Positions 7,553 through 16,702 of a stretch of DNA of 64,000 bases are shown in pieces. The notes under the pieces were generated by a model, which saw nothing but the letters and a program-made list of their open reading frames with translations, was not told the DNA's origin and ran no database searches. The position numbers and the translations under genes were made by a program. Source of the DNA: Bacillota bacterium (GTDB lineage Bacteria; Bacillota; Clostridia; Oscillospirales; Ruminococcaceae); NCBI GenBank assembly GCA_023439835.1, contig JAEXUW010000004.1:21995-85994 (forward strand), read 5' to 3'. Position 1 is the stretch's first letter, and each line of letters opens with the position of its first letter.

Positions 7553-9328
7553 TCAATTAGGGTTTTTAGCTTCATAAACATACAAAATTTCATTTTCGAC
7601 AAGATTAATTTTATCACCGATGGGCTTGCTAGTTTTTACAACATACCCCTTCATGACCTCGCTTGTTTCGATTGTTCCCGTATCGTATTTGATATTCAAA
7701 GCGTCAAGCCTTATGAGATATTCTTTTATGGGAAGCCCCGTATAATCAGGAATTGTCGCAAAAGCAGAGCCCTTGCTGACCTTAATATTCACAATCTGTC
7801 CTGCATTTATCAGCGTATCCTGCGGAATATCCTGATAATAAACTACTCCGGCGGCAAAGTCGTCGTTATATTCCTGTTCAGCGACAATAACAATCCACTT
7901 TTTAAGCTCTTCATTTCCTAAAAGCCCTTGATAGGTTCCGCCTGTGAGGTCAGGCATCGGGGTTGTCGGCGCTGATGTTACAAAGCTCTCAACGCTTGCC
8001 TCTGTGACAATCTCACTGCTTTCACTTGTCTCGCTGACCGTTTCATCGGGGAGCGATTCGTCCTCAAAAGCCGACATATTATAATTCGGATTAGTGTACT
8101 GAGCATGAGCCAGAGCGTCACTTGTCTCGTTTGTTCCAAAAAGAAGCTTTATTACCACAAACAAAACGGAAAGCACCGATATTAAAAGAATACTGCCGAC
8201 CATTACCGTCACCTTGGCATTGTCAAAATTCATGAAAGCCGACATGCCTGAATGCTTGACAGGCTTTTCGTTCACATTTGAAGCTGAGCCCTGACTATCT
8301 CCTTTTAAGGTTATAACCGTTTCAATTCTAGCTGGGGGTTCTGGCTGATAATAATCCTCCTCATCCTCCGTCAAGTCAGAAAACAGCTTTGTCACAAGCT
8401 CGGTAATAGTCTGAATTCTCATCTCACTGTTAAGACACATACCCTCCATTATTACAGAGGAAATATTTTTAGGAATATTCGGGTTTATTTCATGAGGTGA
8501 AAGCAGGTGATCAGCGGATACTCTTTCAGATGCGTCAGTCGGCATACAGCCTGTGAGCATTCTGTAAAGCAGTGCAGATATTGAATACACATCAGTCCAT
8601 GTCCCCTGCCATTTTCTGACGCAATACTGCTCGGGCGCTGCATATCCGGTGAAGAGGGCAGCAGAAAGGTCGGTATTGACCGTTCGGGTAGCGGCAACGG
8701 CAAAGCCAGTCAGCCTAAGCTCACCATTATTTGTATAAAAAATAGTATCAAGACTTATTCCTCTGTGAATAAGACCAGCATTATGAATCAGGCTCAGCGT
8801 TGTGAATATAGGGGGAAAAAGCTTTCTGACAGCTTCCCACGAAAGCTCACCCGCATTATCCTGAAGAAAATGCTTGAGAGAAATTCCATCGATATACTCA
8901 AAAACGGTATATGCTGTGTTATTGACCTCAAAAATCCCCTCAGCCGCATTAATATGCGTGAGCGCTTTCATTTTCATAAGCTTTTTGTTCAAATCAATAA
9001 ATTCCGACAGATAGCTCTTATACTGAACAATTGAAGCACCCTTAACGCTGATTATTGAGCTTCCGATAACACGCTCACAAAGAGTATCGGGCATGAATTC
9101 CTTAATAAACTTCTTTTCGTTTAAAATTTTGTCATATGCAATATATGTTGCGCCCTCACCGCTGAATGAAAAGACCTTGCCTATTATATATCTGTTCAAA
9201 AGAACCGTATTGGGCGAAAGGTATTTAGGGTTATATGACGTCTTAGCGTTATAACCGCAGACCGCACAGAAGCCGTCGTCACCCAGCGGGTTCATACAGC
9301 CCATACAAAGCCTGATTGCTTCGCTCAT
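7553..9328 (-). CDS. PASTA-domain Ser/Thr pseudokinase with zinc ribbon
   Basis: A 591-residue membrane protein. An N-terminal zinc ribbon (CMGCMNP...CAVCG) leads into a protein-kinase fold near 40-310, a TM helix near 371-395, an acidic linker, and two PASTA-like repeats outside the cell (about 465-591). The kinase keeps a glycine loop (SGEGATY) and a candidate lysine (KKFIKEF) but lacks key catalytic residues: HRD reads HRG, the loop lysine and asparagine are gone (ISLDT), and DFG reads TGF. I therefore call it a pseudokinase, perhaps sensing peptidoglycan fragments. ATG at 9328 follows GGAGGA. No phosphatase partner is adjacent. Confidence 0.85.
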   Translation of the reverse strand: MSEAIRLCMGCMNPLGDDGFCAVCGYNAKTSYNPKYLSPNTVLLNRYIIGKVFSFSGEGATYIAYDKILNEKKFIKEFMPDTLCERVIGSSIISVKGASIVQYKSYLSEFIDLNKKLMKMKALTHINAAEGIFEVNNTAYTVFEYIDGISLKHFLQDNAGELSWEAVRKLFPPIFTTLSLIHNAGLIHRGISLDTIFYTNNGELRLTGFAVAATRTVNTDLSAALFTGYAAPEQYCVRKWQGTWTDVYSISALLYRMLTGCMPTDASERVSADHLLSPHEINPNIPKNISSVIMEGMCLNSEMRIQTITELVTKLFSDLTEDEEDYYQPEPPARIETVITLKGDSQGSASNVNEKPVKHSGMSAFMNFDNAKVTVMVGSILLISVLSVLFVVIKLLFGTNETSDALAHAQYTNPNYNMSAFEDESLPDETVSETSESSEIVTEASVESFVTSAPTTPMPDLTGGTYQGLLGNEELKKWIVIVAEQEYNDDFAAGVVYYQDIPQDTLINAGQIVNIKVSKGSAFATIPDYTGLPIKEYLIRLDALNIKYDTGTIETSEVMKGYVVKTSKPIGDKINLVENEILYVYEAKNPN

Positions 9329-9517
9329 AGCTTTCCTCCATAATATCTAACTAATTATATATATTTGTATGTTTAATATTTTGCTATTATATTATTTGTA
9401 TGATACCAACTTTTGAGCATCTTGTCAACCGAAAAGGGCTATTTGTATGCTCTGTGCAACCATTTGTATTATTTCTGTAACTCAATTATCACAAAACAAA
9501 CAATAAATAAGAAAAAA

Positions 9518-9543
9518 CGACAGCCCGACTTAACAGACTGTCG
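9518..9543 (-). terminator. Terminator downstream of the isomerase gene
   Basis: CGACAG/CTGTCG stem with a 14-nt loop, followed on the minus strand by TTTTTTC. The rest of 9329-9561 is AT-rich with no gene seen. Confidence 0.65.
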
Positions 9544-9561
9544 CTTTTAAAGCGGTGCAAA

Positions 9562-10368
9562 TTAAAGCTGTGACACACCGCGTATATAATTTGAAAAATG
9601 TGAGAATACAATGCCCGCATCCTCAAGCTCAGGGCACCATCTTTTAACCCATTCAAGAGTAACAAACGAAGAATACCCGCTGTCCTTCAAGAGCTTTAAT
9701 GCCCCTGAAACAGGAACATCACCCTGTCCCATCATTTTATATTTAACCTTGCCGTTTTCAAAAACAGAATCCTTGACGTGAACGTATTTAACATACTCAC
9801 CGATATTTTTAAAGGTTGTTTCGGGTGTTTCTCCGAAAAATCTATACGGATGATGAATATCCCACAGAACGCCGCTGTTCTCGCGGCCAATTCTTCTCAT
9901 AAAGTCCGCCATCACTGATGAATCAGCTAAAACTCCGTTTGTTTCAATCAAAACAGTTACGCCCTTTTCCTTTGCATAATCGCAAATTCTCTGATACGCA
10001 TTGACAGCGCATTCTATATCGGCGTCCTCAGGCTGAGGCTTGTTTGTAATCATCACTCTGATAAATTTAACTCCAAGTCTTCCCGCTAAATCGGTATAAA
10101 CAGTCGCCTCACCGAGTGCCGATTCAATATGTGATGCTACTCCGACACAGGCGCCGGTTGAAAGCATCGAAATCTCAAGCGACTTTTCCTTTAAAACTGA
10201 AATTGTCTTATCAATATGCTCCGCCTTGAAGGGCTTTGCATACGGCGCAAAAACCTCATTTTCTATTCCTCTTATTTCAATTGCGTCAAAGCCTAAATCC
10301 TTTGCCGTTGAAATCATATCGGGGAATGTCCAATCAGGGCATCCCAGAGTTGAAAATGCAAATTTCAT
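9562..10368 (-). CDS. TIM-barrel sugar phosphate isomerase/epimerase
   Basis: A 268-residue protein of the AP-endonuclease-2/xylose-isomerase-like TIM barrel family. Visible metal and active-site candidates are IETNG, WDIHHPYR, YVHVKDS and VTLEW, spaced along the second half as in this family. The substrate is unknown. It starts 21 bp after the acyl-CoA ligase stop on the same strand, so it is probably read through from the T-box promoter. The family includes sugar isomerases and inositol-pathway enzymes, and nothing nearby decides. Confidence 0.8.
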   Translation of the reverse strand: MKFAFSTLGCPDWTFPDMISTAKDLGFDAIEIRGIENEVFAPYAKPFKAEHIDKTISVLKEKSLEISMLSTGACVGVASHIESALGEATVYTDLAGRLGVKFIRVMITNKPQPEDADIECAVNAYQRICDYAKEKGVTVLIETNGVLADSSVMADFMRRIGRENSGVLWDIHHPYRFFGETPETTFKNIGEYVKYVHVKDSVFENGKVKYKMMGQGDVPVSGALKLLKDSGYSSFVTLEWVKRWCPELEDAGIVFSHFSNYIRGVSQL

Positions 10369-10389
10369 ATTATCATTCCCTTTCGTAAA

Positions 10390-12054
10390 TTATGCGGTTT
10401 CAATTGAGGCTGCGTCCTGAAGCCCCAGATGCTCGACAGCCCACTCACGCATTTTATACTTAAGAATTTTTCCCGCTGCATTCATGGGGAAGGAATCGAC
10501 AAACGCAACATAGCTCGGGACCTTGTGCCTTGCCATATTTGCCCTGACAGCGTCCTTAACCTCATCCTCGGTCATGGTCACACCGTCCTTGAGGATAACA
10601 CACGCCATAATCTCCTCGCCATAAGCCTTTGAAGGAACGCCAATAACCTGAACGTCCTTAACCTTTTCGACGGTATATAAAAACTCCTCAATTTCCTTAG
10701 GGTAAATATTCTCGCCCCCTCGGATAATCATATCCTTTATTCTTCCCGTAATCTTATAATACCCGTTTTCGTCAACAACTGCAATATCACCGGTATGTAG
10801 CCAACCGTCCTCATCAATTGCCTGCTTGGTTGCCTCCTCCATCTTATAGTACCCTTTCATTATATTATAGCCTCTGGCACAAAATTCACCGGGAACTCCG
10901 GGACCTAAATCCTTGCCTGTTTCAGGGTCAACAATTTTCGCCTCGATACCCTGCATTACACGACCAACGGTTGAAACTCTAAGCTCCAGACTATCCTCAA
11001 CATTAGTCTGAGTGCAAACGGGTGAAGCCTCTGTCTGTCCATAACAAATGGTAATATCGGTCATTCCCATTTCATCGACAACCTGCTGCATTACCTTTAT
11101 AGGACAGGGTGAACCAGCCATTATACCTGTTCTGAGCTTGTCGAATTTAAACTTCTTAAAGTCTGGGTGCTCAAGCATTGCAATAAACATCGTGGGCACG
11201 CCGTGAACAGCGGTACAGCCCTCGTTCTGAACAGCCTCCATTACCTTGAGCGGTCTGTAATAATCAATCGGAACCATAGCCGTCGCATGAGTAACGCACG
11301 CCATAATTGCAAGCACAAGCCCGAAGCAGTGAAAGAACGGCACAGAAATACACAGCTTGTCCGCATGAGTGAATTTCATGTTATCACCGATGCACTTTCC
11401 GTTATTGACAATGTTATAATGCGTCAGCATTACTCCCTTGGGGAAGCCCGTTGTACCAGAGGTATACTGCATATTAATTACCTCATGCGGGTCAAGTGAA
11501 GCTGAAATTTCAGAAAAAAGCTTTTCAATGTCTTCTGAAGGAGTCTGATAAAGCTCCTTGAAATTCAACATTCCCGCCGGCGTTTGTTCCCCAGCGATAA
11601 CAATCCCCTTTAGATACGGCAGAGAGGGATTTGAATAATTCATCGGCGCACTGTCCTTAAAGTCGGGACAAAGGTCGTTTACAATCTTGATGTAGTCAGC
11701 GTCCTTAAAGCCCTCGTTCATTACAAGAAGCTTTGTGTCGGACTGTCTTAAAAGATACTCAAGCTCAAAAACTTTGTAGTTTGTGTTGACCGTGACAAGC
11801 ACAGCCCCGATTTTTGCCGAAGCAAAAAGCGTAAGAAGCCACTCGGGAATATTCGTTGCCCATATAGCAACATGGTCGCCCTTTCTGATTCCCAGCCTTA
11901 AAAAATTCTTGGCGACAAGCTCAACCTCATCATTGAATTCCCTCCAGGTTCTTTTGTAGTCCCTGTCGGTATAGTTGACAGCGTTGTCGTCAGCATACTT
12001 GGCGGCAACCCCGTTTAAGAGATTCCCCACTGTAACAGACCATAATTCTTCCAT
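10390..12054 (-). CDS. AMP-forming acyl-CoA ligase, T-box controlled
   Basis: A 554-residue cytoplasmic ANL-superfamily enzyme that adenylates a carboxylic acid and transfers it to CoA. Motifs: YTSGTTGFPKGVML (phosphate loop), CYGQTEASP, GWLHTGDIA, and the C-terminal GKILKYKMREW with the adenylation lysine. ATG at 12054 is 5 nt after GGTGG. Chain length cannot be read from sequence. The leader is a T-box with a leucine-type specifier, which is odd for this family. Inference: it may activate isovalerate for reductive leucine synthesis, as known biochemically in rumen bacteria. A generic fatty or aryl acid role is the alternative. Confidence 0.88.
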   Translation of the reverse strand: MEELWSVTVGNLLNGVAAKYADDNAVNYTDRDYKRTWREFNDEVELVAKNFLRLGIRKGDHVAIWATNIPEWLLTLFASAKIGAVLVTVNTNYKVFELEYLLRQSDTKLLVMNEGFKDADYIKIVNDLCPDFKDSAPMNYSNPSLPYLKGIVIAGEQTPAGMLNFKELYQTPSEDIEKLFSEISASLDPHEVINMQYTSGTTGFPKGVMLTHYNIVNNGKCIGDNMKFTHADKLCISVPFFHCFGLVLAIMACVTHATAMVPIDYYRPLKVMEAVQNEGCTAVHGVPTMFIAMLEHPDFKKFKFDKLRTGIMAGSPCPIKVMQQVVDEMGMTDITICYGQTEASPVCTQTNVEDSLELRVSTVGRVMQGIEAKIVDPETGKDLGPGVPGEFCARGYNIMKGYYKMEEATKQAIDEDGWLHTGDIAVVDENGYYKITGRIKDMIIRGGENIYPKEIEEFLYTVEKVKDVQVIGVPSKAYGEEIMACVILKDGVTMTEDEVKDAVRANMARHKVPSYVAFVDSFPMNAAGKILKYKMREWAVEHLGLQDAASIETA

Positions 12055-12096
12055 AAAAACCACCAATCCATTGCATTATTTTTTTGTGGATAACAT

Positions 12097-12352
12097 AAAA
12101 AGCCCCGTCTCTATTCAAGAGACGGAGCATAATGTCCGCGGTACCACTCTGGTTGCCGAAAAATCGGCCGCTTTAAAGCATCGTAAAATGCCCTTCTCTG
12201 TATCGGGAGAAGCCCGTCCGCCCCTACTAAAAAGTTCAGCGCGGCAGCTCAAGGGTGAGTTCATAACCGATTCTGTACTGTTTCGCAGAAAAAACCAACA
12301 GCTCTCTGAAACAAAATACGGAAAATACTATTCCCCATCATCGCATTAACGT
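12097..12352 (-). promoter_or_regulatory. T-box leader, probable leucine specifier
   Basis: Read on the minus strand: the GATGATGGGGAATAGTA start of Stem I, CAGAGAGC, the specifier loop GAACTCACC (12254-12262, specifier CTC at 12257-12259), the T-box itself AGAGTGGTACCGCGG (12136-12150), then a CCGTCTC/GAGACGG terminator followed by a T-run (12097-12129). CTC as specifier is inferred from the usual GAA-NNN-ACC layout and indicates tRNA-Leu(GAG). Confidence 0.92.
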
Positions 12353-12378
12353 ATATTTACTGTATTATAGCATACCAT

Positions 12379-12407
12379 ATTATAGCATAATTATAACGTC
12401 ATGTCAA
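12379..12407 (-). promoter_or_regulatory. Promoter of the T-box transcript
   Basis: Perfect consensus: TTGACA, 17 nt, TATAAT, with an extended TATGC before the -10. The TATGCTATAAT stretch is repeated 15 bp downstream, giving a second possible -10. Confidence 0.85.
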
Positions 12408-12425
12408 TAACTTTTCTAAAAGAAA

Positions 12426-13211
12426 TTATTTCAAATTCGGATTTTGTATCATGTCAATTTCCTCGACAGACCGAACCTCCATCACATCGTCATAAGAGAT
12501 GACAAGCATTCTTCTCTCCTCATCCTTATTATCGTTTATGAAGTAGTACATGTAGCATACCTCAGTCGCATCAATATAATATGTCACTGAAATAGGTTCA
12601 ATATCAAAAAGCCTTGTGACCTTAGCCTCGCTCATTCCAATTTGAATTTCGCTTTTCTCAATAGGCTCCTTGAGCTTTTGCCCCTTATAATAATCCTCCT
12701 GCGATTTATAATTTCTATAATACACAGACAGGACGTCCTCATTTTTCTTTGTAACCTTTATAACCCATTCGGGAACGCTCACGCCGTCAACCTTAATGCT
12801 ATCCTTCGCCTCAAAAATACAGTCGAAATCAGACTGCCTGTTAATTGCCTCTGAAGCCGAAACCTCAACAAGAGTGATTTTCGCGTCATTCTGAGCTTTT
12901 TTTAGAGATTTCCCGACATTTGAGCCAAGCGAAGCCGCAATTTTTGCACCGTCAACGCTAAGCAGAGAACGAATTATCAAAAAGACAATAACAATAACCG
13001 CAAGCGCACCGGCGGCAATCCCCGCACGCTTGAAAACCTTAAACTTATCAGAGGCTGGTTTTTTAGGCTTATCGACCTTTTTCTCCTTTTTCTTTTTCAC
13101 CTTCTCTTCAGTCGGTGAAGAAACCTCCTGCTCATGACTAAATTCCATTCCGCAGTTATAACAAGCATCACAATTGTCGTCAATTATTGACTCACAGTTA
13201 GGACAAATCAT
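12426..13211 (-). CDS. Zinc-ribbon, single-pass membrane protein
   Basis: A 261-residue protein of unknown function. An N-terminal zinc ribbon (CPNCES...CYNCG) is followed by a lysine-rich linker, one TM helix near residues 64-83, and an extracellular region. That region ends in a segment (IQIGMSEAKVTRLFDIEP) resembling the repeat of SmpA/OmlA-like folds; this is a weak resemblance. ATG at 13211 follows GGGGTG. It is the first gene upstream of the T-box promoter on the same strand. The rest of the upstream gap holds only the divergent promoter of the next gene. Confidence 0.7.
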   Translation of the reverse strand: MICPNCESIIDDNCDACYNCGMEFSHEQEVSSPTEEKVKKKKEKKVDKPKKPASDKFKVFKRAGIAAGALAVIVIVFLIIRSLLSVDGAKIAASLGSNVGKSLKKAQNDAKITLVEVSASEAINRQSDFDCIFEAKDSIKVDGVSVPEWVIKVTKKNEDVLSVYYRNYKSQEDYYKGQKLKEPIEKSEIQIGMSEAKVTRLFDIEPISVTYYIDATEVCYMYYFINDNKDEERRMLVISYDDVMEVRSVEEIDMIQNPNLK

Positions 13212-13377
13212 ATTATCACCCCATATTTAAAATACGTCAGTATTCATATAATATTTTATCATAATACAAGTTTTTTGTCAATTAATGCAGAAATTATATA
13301 TTTGGGCAATCCACCTTATCAAAATGTAAACTTTCTTTCACAAAAGCCATGTTTTCAAGAATATTACATATTTTTTA

Positions 13378-13406
13378 TTGAAAAAATATAAATTGTGTAG
13401 TAAAAT
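13378..13406 (+). promoter_or_regulatory. Promoter of the glycosyltransferase operon
   Basis: TTGAAA, 17 nt, TAAAAT, lying 28 nt upstream of the glycosyltransferase start. Confidence 0.65.
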
Positions 13407-13434
13407 AAGTATTATATGTATGGAGGAAAAAAAT

Positions 13435-14637
13435 ATGAGAATTGCTATTTTTTCTGAAACTTATCTTCCTGATGTCAACGGTGTGGCAACACACGTTAAA
13501 ATTCTGTCTGAGGGTTTAAGGTCACTCGGCCATGAAGTTTTGGTCGTTACAGCCGATGCACAAAAGCGTCGCCACACAATTGAAAGCGATGTGCTTCGCT
13601 GTCCCGCTATAAAATCAAAGCGTATATATAATTACAGCCTTTCATCACCGCTTAGCTTCGGCAGATATAGAATACTGCGGAAATTCCGCCCCGACGTCAT
13701 CCATATTCACAACGAGTTTGGTATCGGTCTTTCGGGCGCATTTATCGCAAAGCTTCTCAGAGTGCCTTATGTCTATACGCTTCACACAATGTATGACGAT
13801 TATATTTATTATGTTGCAAAAAAACCGTTTGTCCCCGTTATGAAGGACGCTTCTCACGTTTATTTCAGAATGCTTGCAAAAAAAGCATCTGCACTTACCG
13901 GCCCGTCTAAAAAGGTCGAGGATTACCTCAAAACCCAGTGCGGAGTAGACAGATATGTTAATATCATTTCAAATCCAGTTGAGCTTGATATGTTCTCACC
14001 CGAAAGAGTTGAGCGTTCCGACGTTGTGAATTTCAAACAGCAGTACGGCTTGACAGACGATATGACAATAGCTTGCTTTTGTGGAAGGCTCGGAAAAGAA
14101 AAAAGCGTTGATGTTCTTTTAAAATACTGGGCACAAAAGGTCAAGGATGAGGATAAGCTCAAGCTTGTTATAATCGGCGACGGCCCCGACAGAGCTGAGC
14201 TGGAGGAGCTTTCTGAACAACTCGGAATCAAGGATATGGTTGTCTTTACGGGGAAGATTCCTCACGACAAGCTTCCCGCATATTTGTGCGGATGTCAGAT
14301 TTATGTGACTGCCTCAATGTCCGAAATGCACTCTATCTCAATGCTTGAGGCTATGGCATCAGGTCTGCCTGTGCTTTATATCAACGACCCCGCTAACGCC
14401 GATCAGGTTAAAAGCGGCGTGAACGGCTATATTTTCAACGATGCCGATGAAATGTACGATAAGCTTCTAAGCATTAAAAACCTCACGCCTGAGCAATACG
14501 ACGCTTTCAGCCGTTCAGTGAGAAACAGTGTTGCAAAATCCGGTGCTGAGGGGCTTGGCTCAATAATGCTCAATATTTATCACGACGCTATAATCACTTA
14601 TATCAAAGATAGGAACAGGTATGAAAAAGCTAATTAA
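13435..14637 (+). CDS. GT4 glycosyltransferase, probably for glycolipid
   Basis: A 400-residue family GT4 enzyme with the GT-B fold. The N-terminal FSETYLPDVNGVATHV and the later IGDGPDRAELEELS plus SEMHSISMLEAMASGLPV (with the donor-binding glutamates) match the diacylglycerol glucosyltransferase branch, which puts glucose on membrane lipid. ATG at 13435 follows GGAGGA; a longer frame to 13378 would run through the promoter. Its stop overlaps the start of a cardiolipin synthase by 17 bp, which supports a lipid role. The exact acceptor is inference. Confidence 0.85.
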   Translation: MRIAIFSETYLPDVNGVATHVKILSEGLRSLGHEVLVVTADAQKRRHTIESDVLRCPAIKSKRIYNYSLSSPLSFGRYRILRKFRPDVIHIHNEFGIGLSGAFIAKLLRVPYVYTLHTMYDDYIYYVAKKPFVPVMKDASHVYFRMLAKKASALTGPSKKVEDYLKTQCGVDRYVNIISNPVELDMFSPERVERSDVVNFKQQYGLTDDMTIACFCGRLGKEKSVDVLLKYWAQKVKDEDKLKLVIIGDGPDRAELEELSEQLGIKDMVVFTGKIPHDKLPAYLCGCQIYVTASMSEMHSISMLEAMASGLPVLYINDPANADQVKSGVNGYIFNDADEMYDKLLSIKNLTPEQYDAFSRSVRNSVAKSGAEGLGSIMLNIYHDAIITYIKDRNRYEKAN

Positions 14638-16147
14638 AATTTTATCGGGGCGTCTGGCTATAACCGGTCTGTTCATTCTGGTTCAGCTTGCGCTTCTGTT
14701 TGTGCTTTCTATTTATTTTAACAGGACATTTGTGTATTTTTATTATCTCATGCTTATTATTTCACTTCTTTTGATAATAACAATAGTCAACGACGATTCA
14801 AACCCCACTTTTAAAATGGCTTGGATGGTTCCGATGTTGATTCTTCCCATATTCGGTGCTCCGCTGTATCTGGTTCTCGGACGGCACAGGGTATCGAGCA
14901 GAATTATAAAAAAGCTGAATGAAACCACTCTGTCGGTCAAGAGCATCCTCCCCCTTGATGAGAAAATTTGTGATGAAATCAAAGCTCAGGACCCTTCGGT
15001 GTTCAAACAGTTTCTATACATCTTCAACACAGCGCAAAGTCCAGTTTACAAAAACACGCTTACTGAATTCCTCCCCTCGGGGGAATGTTTTTTTAAGCAC
15101 CTTTTAATAGAGCTTGAGAAGGCTGAAAAATTCATCTTCCTAGAATATTTCATTATCGCCAAGGGCAAGATGTGGGACAGTGTTCTTGAAATATTAATCA
15201 GAAAAGCACAGCAGGGTGTTGAGGTCAGGCTTATTTATGACGACCTCGGAACAATCCAGCTTCTTGAAAAAACCTATCCCGCCTACTTAAACTCCCTCGG
15301 AATAAAGGTGTGTATATTCAATCCGTTTCACGCCTCACTTGACTCTTTTCTAAACTACCGCGACCATAGAAAAATCACTGTAATTGACGGAAACGTCGGC
15401 TTTACTGGCGGAATAAATCTTGCCGATGAATACATTAACGAAATCGAACGGTTTGGACATTGGCTGGACTCATCTATAATGATTAAAGGCGACGCTGTAT
15501 CAAGACTGACCACCCTATTTCTTCAGCTTTGGTATTTCATCGACAGTGAAGCTGAAGCAGTCTATGAGCCTTATCTCAACACAGTCAGCTATGAAAGCGA
15601 CGGCTATGTTCAGCCCTTTGCCGACAGCCCGATAAGCGGTCACCTCACCAGTGAGCTTGCCTATATGAACCTTATCAACAACGCAAAAAAATACGTTTAT
15701 ATCACAACGCCCTATCTTATCCTTGACAATGAAATGATTACAGCGCTACGGCTTGCCGTTGAAAGCGGTGTAGACGTGCGAATTATAACTCCGCACATTC
15801 CCGACAAATGGTATGTCCATTCAGTTTCAAGGGCGAATTATCCTGCGCTTTTAAATGCGGGAATACGAATTTTTGAATACACTCCCGGCTTCATACACTC
15901 AAAAACGATTGTATCCGATGACATTCTCACTATTGTGGGAACAGCAAACTTTGATTTTCGGAGCTTTTATCTTCACTTTGAAAACGGCGTTCTGATGTAC
16001 AAATCCGAATGTGTAAAACAGGTGCGGGACAGCTTTCTTGATATTTTGGAAAGATGTGAGGAGATTACTATGGATAAATACTCAGGAAGATCCAGACTCT
16101 CCCGCCTAAAAGGTCAGATTCTCAAGCTCTTTTCACCAATGATGTAA
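14621..16147 (+). CDS. cls: Cardiolipin synthase
   Basis: A 508-residue phospholipase-D superfamily membrane enzyme that condenses phosphatidylglycerol. Two or three N-terminal TM helices precede two HKD motifs: HRKITVID followed by GFTGGINLADEY, and HSKTIVSD followed by GTANFDFRSF. Both motifs are complete, so activity is likely. The length is normal for bacterial Cls. It is translationally coupled to the glycosyltransferase by overlap and is followed by a strong terminator. Confidence 0.93.
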   Translation: MKKLIKILSGRLAITGLFILVQLALLFVLSIYFNRTFVYFYYLMLIISLLLIITIVNDDSNPTFKMAWMVPMLILPIFGAPLYLVLGRHRVSSRIIKKLNETTLSVKSILPLDEKICDEIKAQDPSVFKQFLYIFNTAQSPVYKNTLTEFLPSGECFFKHLLIELEKAEKFIFLEYFIIAKGKMWDSVLEILIRKAQQGVEVRLIYDDLGTIQLLEKTYPAYLNSLGIKVCIFNPFHASLDSFLNYRDHRKITVIDGNVGFTGGINLADEYINEIERFGHWLDSSIMIKGDAVSRLTTLFLQLWYFIDSEAEAVYEPYLNTVSYESDGYVQPFADSPISGHLTSELAYMNLINNAKKYVYITTPYLILDNEMITALRLAVESGVDVRIITPHIPDKWYVHSVSRANYPALLNAGIRIFEYTPGFIHSKTIVSDDILTIVGTANFDFRSFYLHFENGVLMYKSECVKQVRDSFLDILERCEEITMDKYSGRSRLSRLKGQILKLFSPMM

Positions 16148-16159
16148 ATATATCATGCC

Positions 16160-16200
16160 AAAAGTGCCGGTAAGGACAAACGCCTTTACCGACACTTTTT
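16160..16200. terminator. Terminator after cls
   Basis: AAAAGTG-CGGTAAGG pairs with CCTTTACCG-ACACTTTT (one bulge, one G-T), with a T-run at the end. It also faces the convergent gerQ-like gene. Confidence 0.85.
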
Positions 16201-16218
16201 TGATTAAAAATTATACAA

Positions 16219-16665
16219 TCAGTAATATATAGTGACAAATTTCAAGCTGTAATAATCACAGGCAATATAATCGTCTGTTGCTGTTTCGTTTAAAATTATG
16301 TAGTTTGCGCCGACCTCAACAAGCACACCGGTTTTATCAATGAGCATTCCTGTTCCTATCAAAAACTCCGCTCTGACCTTTCTTCCTATCTGCGTGACGA
16401 GGAACTGATTGAGGTATTGAGGGCTGTCACCGGGGGCTATTGACTGCCTGAAGGGAGTGGGAGGACCTGGTACGGCTTGCTGAATTGGAGTGGCAGGCAT
16501 GGGCATATTCTGCTGATTCTGCTGATTTGCGGGCGGATTAGCCGGTGTCGGTGAAAGCTGCTGTCTTGCCGGGAATTCGTTGCTTGAATATGGTCTTCTC
16601 TGATTTGTGCCGGTTTGTGGTCTCCCCTGTAAAAATCCGCTGAGCTGGTCGCTGTAATTATCCAT
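16219..16665 (-). CDS. GerQ-like spore coat protein
   Basis: 148 residues: a Pro/Gln-rich disordered N-terminal half (about 1-80) and a small C-terminal beta domain ending EVGANYIILNETATDD...CDYYSLKFVTIYY. This domain and layout resemble GerQ, the coat protein that B. subtilis needs to localise CwlJ. The next gene upstream is CwlJ-like, which makes the assignment much more likely. Sequence similarity to GerQ itself is low by eye. ATG at 16665 follows GAGG. Confidence 0.6.
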   Translation of the reverse strand: MDNYSDQLSGFLQGRPQTGTNQRRPYSSNEFPARQQLSPTPANPPANQQNQQNMPMPATPIQQAVPGPPTPFRQSIAPGDSPQYLNQFLVTQIGRKVRAEFLIGTGMLIDKTGVLVEVGANYIILNETATDDYIACDYYSLKFVTIYY

Positions 16666-16702
16666 AATAACCTCATTTCTGCACAGCTTTTTTTAAAGTA
16701 AG

